Under the pieces are notes generated by a model. The model was not told where the DNA came from. It did no database searches and saw only the letters and a list, made by a program, of their open reading frames with translations. This document shows, piece after piece, positions 57,779-64,000 of a stretch of 64,000 nucleotides of DNA (the first letter of the stretch is position 1; every line of letters begins with the position of its first letter). The position numbers and the translations under genes were made by a program. The stretch is taken from assembly GCF_018402285.1 (NCBI RefSeq), contig NZ_JAGYJH010000006.1, positions 186,847 through 250,846 of the forward strand, written 5' to 3'. This stretch comes from Hyphomonas sp. (GTDB lineage Bacteria > Pseudomonadota > Alphaproteobacteria > Caulobacterales > Hyphomonadaceae).

Positions 57779-58855
57779 GTGTCCGACATAACCGCGATCG
57801 AACAGGAAGCGCTGGCCGCTGTGGCCGCTGCTGCCGATCTTGCTGCGCTAGACGCCGTGCGCGTGGCCGAGCTTGGCAAGAAGGGGCGGGTCTCCGCCCT
57901 GATGGGCGCGCTGGGCAAGATGAGCCCGGAAGAGCGCAAGGCGCAGGGGCCTCTGCTCAACGCCCTGAAGGACCGCGTCGATGGCGCTATCCGCGTGCGC
58001 AAGGAAGCGCTCGAGAGCGCCGCGCTGGAAGCGCGCCTGGTGACCGAGCGGGTGGACCTCACCCTCTCCCCGGCTCCCGGCCCCAGCGAGGGCGCGCTCC
58101 ACCCGGTCATGCAGGTGTTCGAGGAAATCGCCGCCATCTTCGGCGACATGGGTTTTACCGTGGCCGAAGGCCCCGACATAGAAGACGACTGGCACAATTT
58201 CACGGCGCTGAACTTCCCCATCGGCCACCCGGCCCGGGAAACGCACGACACCTTCTTCATGAAGGCGCTCGAAGGCGACACCCCCAAGGTGCTCCGCACC
58301 CATACCAGCCCCGTGCAGGTGCGCACGATGATGGAAGAAAAGCCGCCGATCCGCATTCTCGTGCCCGGCCGCGTCTATCGCAATGACTGGGACGCAACCC
58401 ACACGCCGATGTTCCATCAGGTCGAAGGGCTCGTCATCGAGAAGGGTATCCATATGGGTCACCTCAAAGGCTGTCTCATCGATTTCGTGAAGGCCTTCTT
58501 TGAAGTGGATAATGTGGAATCCCGCTTCCGGCCCCACTTCTTTCCGTTTACGGAGCCTTCGGCCGAGATGGACGTGAAATACTCCCGCAAGGGCGACGCC
58601 ATCGAGATTGGCGCGGGCGATCGCTGGATGGAAATCCTCGGCTGCGGCATGGTCCATCCCAATGTGCTGCGAAATTGCGGCATCGACCCGGCTATCCATC
58701 AGGGCTTCGCTTTCGGCATGGGGGTGGACCGGCTCGCCATGCTGAAATACGGCATGCCGGACCTGCGGCCCTATTTCGAAGCCGATCCGAAATGGTCTCG
58801 CCATTACGGCTTCTCGCCCTGGCTTACGCCGTCCGTCAGCGGAGGGTTGTCGTGA
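57779..58855 (+). CDS. pheS: Phenylalanyl-tRNA synthetase alpha subunit
   Basis: 358 aa from a GTG at 57779 with AAAGGGAAA upstream. N-terminal coiled coil (about 1-90), then class II motifs: [20 protein letters not shown], motif 2 [20 protein letters not shown] and motif 3 [17 protein letters not shown]. It pairs with PheT. Its stop overlaps the ASCH gene start (GTGA). Confidence 0.97.
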   Translation: MSDITAIEQEALAAVAAAADLAALDAVRVAELGKKGRVSALMGALGKMSPEERKAQGPLLNALKDRVDGAIRVRKEALESAALEARLVTERVDLTLSPAPGPSEGALHPVMQVFEEIAAIFGDMGFTVAEGPDIEDDWHNFTALNFPIGHPARETHDTFFMKALEGDTPKVLRTHTSPVQVRTMMEEKPPIRILVPGRVYRNDWDATHTPMFHQVEGLVIEKGIHMGHLKGCLIDFVKAFFEVDNVESRFRPHFFPFTEPSAEMDVKYSRKGDAIEIGAGDRWMEILGCGMVHPNVLRNCGIDPAIHQGFAFGMGVDRLAMLKYGMPDLRPYFEADPKWSRHYGFSPWLTPSVSGGLS

Positions 58856-59331
58856 TCCTCTCTCCGGACCGGGCAGATCTGAAGCAGTTTCGCTTCGGTG
58901 ACAGTCCCGAACTGGCCGATCGTCTGGCCGCCCTTGTTGTGGCCGGGGTCAAGACGGCCACCTGTTCGGCCGTGGCAAATGGATTCGAGGCAGCTCTCGG
59001 CGAGCAGCAGATTGTGCTCAGCGGTGAAGGCTACCCTGTCGCCATCATCGAAACGCTTTCCCTGGATGTGCTGCCTTTTGAACAAGTGACGCCGGCTCAG
59101 GCCGCGCAGGAGGGCGAAGGCGACCTCAGCTACGCTTACTGGCGGGATGCCCATGAGGCCTACTTCCAGCGCGAGGGAACCTACGCCCCGGATATGCAAG
59201 TCATCTTCGAAACATTTCGCCTTGTCGCTCTTCTCGATGAAGGGTTTGCCAAACAGGCAGAAGACGAAGTCAAAGCCGAGCGCGCAGAGGCGCATCTGGC
59301 AGGATACACAGCTCTTGGAGCGGACACATGA
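58852..59331 (+). CDS. ASCH domain protein between pheS and pheT
   Basis: 159 aa from the GTG at 58852, which overlaps the pheS stop. ASCH fold: [81 protein letters not shown] proteins are RNA-binding, some acting on N4-acetylcytidine. It overlaps pheT by 4 nt, so all three are translated together. Placement inside pheST is unusual. Confidence 0.88.
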   Translation: MILSPDRADLKQFRFGDSPELADRLAALVVAGVKTATCSAVANGFEAALGEQQIVLSGEGYPVAIIETLSLDVLPFEQVTPAQAAQEGEGDLSYAYWRDAHEAYFQREGTYAPDMQVIFETFRLVALLDEGFAKQAEDEVKAERAEAHLAGYTALGADT

Positions 59332-61721
59332 AATTCTCCCTTTCCTGGCTGAACGATCACCTTGTCACCAAGGCGTCGCTTCAGGACATTCTCGACCTGA
59401 TGCTCAAGGCCGGCCTTGAGGTCGAAGAGGTCATTGATCCGCGCGAGAAGCTTGCGCCCTTCACCGTCTGCAAGGTGATCGAGGCCAGGCCCCATCCAGA
59501 TGCTGACAAGCTGCGCGTTTGCAAGGTGGAAACCGTCGACGGGGTCAGGCAGATCGTCTGCGGCGCCCCCAATGCGCGCGCCGGGATGACAGCGATCTAT
59601 GCCCCGCTCGGCACGTTCATTCCAGGCCTCGACTTTGCGCTGGACAAGAAGCCCCGCGCCATTCGCGGCATCGAGAGCCATGGCATGATGTGTTCCTCGC
59701 GTGAGCTTGAGGTGGGCGAGGACCATGACGGCATCCTTGATCTGGACGACAGCCTCAAAGTCGGCACGCCGGCCGCCGAAGCCCTCAGCCAGACCGATCC
59801 GGTCATCGATTTTGAAGTCACCCCCAACCGCCCCGACTGGCTCGGCGTGCAGGGCATTGCGCGGGATCTGGCGGCGGCCGGGGCAGGGCGGTTTCTGCGC
59901 AACGACCCCAAGAAGATCAGCGGCAGCTATGACTGCCCGGTCGAGATCAAGCTCGAAGCGCCAGAGGCCTGCCCGATGTTTGCCGGCGCGCTCATTCGCG
60001 GCGTGACCAATGGTCCGTCTCCGGACTGGATGCAGGCGCGCCTCAAGGCGGCTGGTCTGCAGCCCAAATCGCTGCTGGTTGACGTGACGAATTATATCTC
60101 GCTCGACCGGGCCCGCCCGCTGCATGTCTATGACGCGGCAAAGCTCTCCGGCGCTGTCGTCGCCCGCCTCGGCAGGAAAGGCGAAAAGCTCGAAGCGCTG
60201 GATGGCAAGACCTATCCGGTCACGGAAGACATGTGCGTCATCGCTGATAATTCCGGCGCCATCGGCCTGGGCGGTGTGATGGGCGGCGTCTCGACGGCAG
60301 TGTCCGCCGAGACGACCGACGTGTTCATTGAAGCAGCCTGGTTTGATCCGCTGCGGACCGCGCGCACAGGCCGCGCCACCGGCATCCATTCGGACGCCCG
60401 CTACCGCTTCGAGCGCGGCGTTGATCCGCAAAGCTGTCTCGACGGCCTCAATCTCGCGATTGCGCTGATCCTGGAATATGGCGGCGGCCAGGTTTCCAAG
60501 GCGAAGATTGCCGGCTCCATTCCGGTCCGGACGCAGAAGGTCACTTTCTATCCGAAAGATGTCGAGCGCCTTACCGGCCTCGTCGTCAAGACGGCGGAAA
60601 TGAAGCGCATCCTCAAGGATCTCGAATTCGATATCGAAGACGCCGGCGACGCCTGGTATCTTCTTCCGCCGTCGCACCGGTTCGACATGGAACAGTCTGC
60701 GGACATCGTTGAGGAGGTTGCGCGACTGATCGGCTTTGACCAGCTACCGACGACATCCCTGCCGCTGCCCGAAGGCGGGCGCCGGGTGATCACCACCCCG
60801 CGCCAGGCGCGCGTCGCGATCTCGCGCCGTGTGATGGCCGCGCGCGGTTTCCTTGAGGCGGTCACCTGGAGCTTCATGGCGAAGGAGCACGCCGCCCTCT
60901 TTGGCAAGACCGAAGAAGCGCTCTGCGTGGCCAATCCTGTCGCCAGCGAACTCAACTACATGCGGCCCTCGGCGCTGGGGAATCTTGCCCAGGCCGCCCA
61001 GCGCGCCCGCAATCGCGGCGAGCGCACGGTGCGCCTGTTCGAAGCGGGTCCGGTCTATCTCGGCGATGGCCCGAAAGATCAGCGTACGGTGATTGCCGGT
61101 CTCGTGCTGCCAGCGGCCGAGCGCCACTGGCAGGGCCTCGCCGCGCCTTATGACGCGTATGCGGCAAAGGCAGACCTCTTTGCGCTGCTCTCCGCGCTCG
61201 GCCAGCCTGGTGACCGCTTCCAGGTTGGCCCGCCAACCCAGCCCCAATGGCACCCTGGCCAGGCCGCCAGCCTCAAGCTCGGCCCGAAGATGACCGTCGC
61301 CAATTTCGGCGCGCTGCATCCCGGCGTGCTCAAAGCGCTGGATATCGAAGGCCCGGTCTATGCATTCGAGCTGAACCTCAACGCCTTGCCGGTTATGAAG
61401 GTCAAGGCGACCAAGACCAAGCCGGTCCTGGAACGCGCAGAACTCACCCCCATCCGCCGCGACCTCGCTTTCGTCGTCGATGCGGGCGTTGCTGCCGGCG
61501 AGATCGTCCGTCACGCCCAGTCTGCTGAAAAGCAGCTGATCGCGGCGATCGACGTGTTCGATGTGTACCAGGGCCCCGGCGTTGCCGATGGCAGCAAGTC
61601 TGTCGCCATCGAAGTCACGCTCCAGCCGAAGGAAGCCCTGAAGGACGACCAGATCCAGCAGGTGATCGAGCGTATTGTCGCCTCGGTCGCCAAGGGAACG
61701 GGCGGCGTGCTAAGAGGCTAG
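59328..61721 (+). CDS. pheT: Phenylalanyl-tRNA synthetase beta subunit
   Basis: 797 aa, standard length. EMAP/tRNA-binding domain (about 40-150: VIEARPHPDADKLRVCKVET, CGAPNARAGM), B3/B4 editing domain about 210-385, B5, a class II-like core, and a C-terminal FDX-ACB domain (PIRRDLAFVVDAGVAAGEIV). Forms the alpha2-beta2 enzyme with PheS. Confidence 0.97.
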   Translation: MKFSLSWLNDHLVTKASLQDILDLMLKAGLEVEEVIDPREKLAPFTVCKVIEARPHPDADKLRVCKVETVDGVRQIVCGAPNARAGMTAIYAPLGTFIPGLDFALDKKPRAIRGIESHGMMCSSRELEVGEDHDGILDLDDSLKVGTPAAEALSQTDPVIDFEVTPNRPDWLGVQGIARDLAAAGAGRFLRNDPKKISGSYDCPVEIKLEAPEACPMFAGALIRGVTNGPSPDWMQARLKAAGLQPKSLLVDVTNYISLDRARPLHVYDAAKLSGAVVARLGRKGEKLEALDGKTYPVTEDMCVIADNSGAIGLGGVMGGVSTAVSAETTDVFIEAAWFDPLRTARTGRATGIHSDARYRFERGVDPQSCLDGLNLAIALILEYGGGQVSKAKIAGSIPVRTQKVTFYPKDVERLTGLVVKTAEMKRILKDLEFDIEDAGDAWYLLPPSHRFDMEQSADIVEEVARLIGFDQLPTTSLPLPEGGRRVITTPRQARVAISRRVMAARGFLEAVTWSFMAKEHAALFGKTEEALCVANPVASELNYMRPSALGNLAQAAQRARNRGERTVRLFEAGPVYLGDGPKDQRTVIAGLVLPAAERHWQGLAAPYDAYAAKADLFALLSALGQPGDRFQVGPPTQPQWHPGQAASLKLGPKMTVANFGALHPGVLKALDIEGPVYAFELNLNALPVMKVKATKTKPVLERAELTPIRRDLAFVVDAGVAAGEIVRHAQSAEKQLIAAIDVFDVYQGPGVADGSKSVAIEVTLQPKEALKDDQIQQVIERIVASVAKGTGGVLRG

Positions 61722-61746
61722 GTACGGTAGCAAGGGGACAGCCGGG

Positions 61747-62568
61747 ATGGAACTGAAACGGCAGCTTTACGAAGCCTTGGCCCCAGAGGCGCGCCGGTCA
61801 GGTCTCTCGATGACGAATGCCTGTATTGTCGGGCTGGTCATCCTGAGCTTTCTCTTCCTGGCGTTGGAGACCGAGCCGGTCCTCCAGGCCGTACCGGGCT
61901 GGAAACAGGCCTTCGACATCTTCAACATCACGGTCGTCGTGATCTTCGCGCTGGAATATGTCGCGCGTGTCTGGTGCGCCGGGATTGATCCGCAGTACCG
62001 CGGGCTCGGCGGGCGCCTGCGTTACATGGCGAAATTCTATTCGATTGCGGACCTGCTCGCCTTCCTGCCCGAACTTGTCCTGATGGCGATGGGCCATGGG
62101 TCCAGCCTGCTTGTTCTGCGCGTCCTGCGTCTTGCCCGCCTGATGAAGATCGCCCGCTTTATCCCTGCCTTCGGGGCGCTCGGCGCCGCCGTAAGGCGGG
62201 CAAGCTCCCTGCTTCTCACATCGCTCGCCCTTGCGGTAACGCTCGTCTATGTCGCCGCAGTCCTTCTGTATTTCGTCGAGGGCGTCGGAGGCGAGCAGCA
62301 GGAGGCCTTTGCGTCCATTCCGCGCGCCATCTGGTGGTCGGTGGCCACACTGACGACTGTGGGCTATGGCGATGTCTACCCGATAACCCCGCTCGGCCGC
62401 TTCTGCGCAGGCATCATTGCGATTGCAGGAATTGGCGTCGTCGCCCTGCCGGCAGGCGTATTCGCCAGCGCCTTTTCCGACGAGCTGCGCGAGCGCGAGC
62501 TTGCCCGCCTGCGGGAAGAACTGGAACAGACACGGGCAGACACTGCAGCGGAGAAAATGGATGACTAA
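61747..62568 (+). CDS. Voltage-gated-type potassium channel
   Basis: 273 aa, six membrane segments. S4-like helix LRVLRLARLMKIARFI (about 121-136) with basic residues every third position, pore helix and selectivity filter ATLTTVGYGDVYPITPLGRF (about 200-219). A short C-terminal coiled tail (RERELARLREELEQTRADTA); no RCK domain. Inner membrane. Its end overlaps the dapB start by 8 nt. Confidence 0.93.
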   Translation: MELKRQLYEALAPEARRSGLSMTNACIVGLVILSFLFLALETEPVLQAVPGWKQAFDIFNITVVVIFALEYVARVWCAGIDPQYRGLGGRLRYMAKFYSIADLLAFLPELVLMAMGHGSSLLVLRVLRLARLMKIARFIPAFGALGAAVRRASSLLLTSLALAVTLVYVAAVLLYFVEGVGGEQQEAFASIPRAIWWSVATLTTVGYGDVYPITPLGRFCAGIIAIAGIGVVALPAGVFASAFSDELRERELARLREELEQTRADTAAEKMDD

Positions 62569-63391
62569 CCCTGAAGGTCCCTTGAGCGTTGCCATTGCCG
62601 GTATTGCCGGGCGCATGGGGCGCCAGCTCGCCGCCGTCTCGATTGACCGGGGCATCAGGATCACCGGCGGAACCGAAGTCGCCGCGGCCAACGCCTATGG
62701 CGAGGATATCGGCATCCTGGCCGGGCGCCGCGCGGTCGGCCTTCATCCGGTCGCTGACGCCGCCAGCGCGGCCGCCGATGCTGCCGTCTGGATCGATTTC
62801 ACCCGGCCGGAAGCCACGATCGCAGCATTGAAGTCCCTGGCTGCCACTTCCGTGCGCGCCGTTGTCATCGGCACCACCGGCTTTAGCGCCGCCGAGGAAG
62901 ATGCCATCGCGTCGGCATCTTCGCGCTTTGCCATTGTGAAGGCCGGGAACTTCTCCATCGGCGTAAATCTCCTGGAGGCGCTCACCCGGCTAGCCGCCAG
63001 CCGTCTCGGCACGGACTGGGACATCGAAGTGCTCGAGACCCATCACCGGATGAAGGCCGATGCGCCCTCGGGCACGGCCCTGATGCTGGGCGCAGCCGCG
63101 GCAGAGGGCAGGGGCGCCCCTCTGGGCGAGCTTCGCTCTGCCCCCTATGACGGGCCGGACGCAAGGCGGGAAACCGGCAGGATCGGCTTCTCCGTGCGCC
63201 GCGCGGGCGGGGTCATCGGCGAGCATGAGGTCACGTTCGGCTCCGAGAAGGAGTTGATCCGCCTTTCCCATACGGCCCTCGACCGTTCGGTCTTTGCCGA
63301 AGGCGCGCTGCATGCGGCCATCTGGGCGGCGGGGCAGGCGCCCGGCCACTACGACATGAATGATGTGTTGGGTCTCGGCCACACCGGCTGA
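62561..63391 (+). CDS. dapB: 4-hydroxy-tetrahydrodipicolinate reductase
   Basis: 276 aa from the ATG at 62561. NAD(P) motif VAIAGIAGRMGRQLAAV (about 9-25), VIGTTGFSAAEEDAI, catalytic His/Lys segment LETHHRMKADAPSGTALMLG (about 157-176), and VTFGSEKELIRLSHTALDRS. Lysine/diaminopimelate synthesis. Overlap with the K+ channel suggests coupled translation. Confidence 0.96.
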   Translation: MTNPEGPLSVAIAGIAGRMGRQLAAVSIDRGIRITGGTEVAAANAYGEDIGILAGRRAVGLHPVADAASAAADAAVWIDFTRPEATIAALKSLAATSVRAVVIGTTGFSAAEEDAIASASSRFAIVKAGNFSIGVNLLEALTRLAASRLGTDWDIEVLETHHRMKADAPSGTALMLGAAAAEGRGAPLGELRSAPYDGPDARRETGRIGFSVRRAGGVIGEHEVTFGSEKELIRLSHTALDRSVFAEGALHAAIWAAGQAPGHYDMNDVLGLGHTG

Positions 63392-63491
63392 GGAAAGCGC
63401 CGCGCCATCAGCCGAATGCGCCTTGACGCGCCGCAGCATCGTGACAACGTGACGGGAGTTTAACGTTCAGGGTTGCGTCCCAAGTAGCGGA

Positions 63492-63896
63492 ATGATCGGC
63501 ATTGTTGTTGTCAGCCATGGAAGATTGGCCCACGAGCTCGTCGCGGCAGCGGAGCATGTTGTGGGCCGCCTTCGGCGTGCGCGGGCTGTTTCCATCGATT
63601 CAGATGACGACCTCGACCTCAAGCGGGAACAGATCCTCGCTGCTGTCAAAGCCTGCGATGACGGGCGCGGTGTCGTTGTCCTGACCGACATGTTCGGCGG
63701 GACGCCGTCCAATCTCGTTCTCTCCATCCGGGGCAGCGTACCGATGGAAATCGTCTCAGGCGCCAACCTGCCGATGCTGATCAAGCTGGCAGAAGTGCGC
63801 GAAGTGCTCAGCCTTCAGGAGGCGGCTATCGCCGCAGCCGAGGGCGGGCGCAAATATGTGACCATCGCGTCCGAGCTCCTCGCCAGGCTGCCCTGA
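63492..63896 (+). CDS. PTS EIIA component, mannose family
   Basis: 134 aa. Active His9 in GIVVVSHGRLAHELVAAAEH and LTDMFGGTPSNLVLS define EIIA-Man-type proteins. In alphaproteobacteria it usually acts with HPr and HprK in a regulatory PTS rather than sugar import. Coupled to HPr by a 1-nt overlap (TGATG). Confidence 0.92.
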   Translation: MIGIVVVSHGRLAHELVAAAEHVVGRLRRARAVSIDSDDDLDLKREQILAAVKACDDGRGVVVLTDMFGGTPSNLVLSIRGSVPMEIVSGANLPMLIKLAEVREVLSLQEAAIAAAEGGRKYVTIASELLARLP

Positions 63897-64000
63897 TGTC
63901 GACCTCTGTGCCGGCCGCTTCTGCGCGTGTGACCATCGTCAATCGCAAGGGCCTGCATGCGCGCGCTTCCGCAAAGGTCGCCAAACTCGCCGCCGAATAT
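63896..64000 (+). CDS. HPr, phosphocarrier protein (cut by window end)
   Basis: The first 35 residues: MSTSVPAASARVTIVNRKGL, then HARASAKVAKLAAEY. The RKGLHARASAK motif carries the phosphorylated His21. Partial only because the window stops. Confidence 0.92.
   Translation, partial: MSTSVPAASARVTIVNRKGLHARASAKVAKLAAEY

Noticed and set aside
59181-60677. 498-aa open frame opposite pheT
   Set aside because: Antisense of a complete synthetase gene.

Overview
The window is about 64 kb of GC-rich chromosomal DNA from an alphaproteobacterium. It most resembles the dimorphic or stalked lineage around Caulobacterales/Hyphomonadaceae. The main clues are a DivL-type kinase with Tyr in place of the phosphoacceptor His, perfect TTAA-N7-TTAA (CtrA-type) boxes, HWE histidine kinases, a murB-ddl-ftsQ-ftsA-ftsZ-lpxC division block, and a small PTS (EIIA then HPr) with no sugar permease nearby. 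Genus-level placement is inference.

482-5389: a complete 4,908-bp mobile element with a single IS1595-type transposase and a large passenger load. It has 34-bp terminal inverted repeats with one mismatch and is flanked by a perfect 8-bp duplication, CAATTTTC. Cargo includes a DUF6471 protein, a 208-aa NKDGGAH-motif protein, two proteins with winged-helix-like C-terminal regions, a small HTH-like protein, a TacT-like GNAT with a 59-aa upstream partner, and a hairpin-rich non-coding stretch. A 16-bp palindrome, TCACC-N6-GGTGA, occurs five times: at the inner edge of both terminal repeats, twice between the divergent DUF6471 and transposase genes, and once more next to the right-end gene. It sits just upstream of three cargo start codons, so cargo expression and end recognition may be controlled together. 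This is the most novel part of the window.

5468-17000: housekeeping and mixed genes: PRC-barrel protein, DUF1330 lipoprotein, prmA, an aminopeptidase P, a GH29 fucosidase, a DUF2459 protein, recN-ligA, bamD and an XRE regulator.

17043-29033: the division and envelope cluster on the minus strand (murB, ddl, ftsQ, ftsA, ftsZ, then lpxC), an EF-hand protein, divL preceded by a CtrA box, and a DAACS symporter.

29159-41233: hrpB, a PBP4-type carboxypeptidase, a stress-type membrane protein, a frameshifted gene, a pseudouridine synthase, a sensor kinase, an FAD disulfide oxidoreductase overlapping a VTT membrane protein, a DUF547 protein and a serine beta-lactamase-fold protein.

41422-48838: the rpmH-rnpA-yidC-engB set, a GNAT, a small membrane protein, argB, an unusual double-DUF1036 protein, a HAD nucleotidase and dapD.

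48855-64000: a broken HWE-kinase remnant behind a 16-bp tandem repeat, an alpha/beta hydrolase, two envelope-type glycosyltransferases, a large zinc metalloprotease, then infC (apparent AUA start), an HWE kinase, rpmI, rplT, an unrecognised 53-aa basic protein, pheS, an ASCH-domain gene, pheT, a K+ channel, dapB, a mannose-type EIIA and the start of HPr. I saw no tRNA, rRNA or CRISPR array, but small RNAs cannot be excluded by eye.
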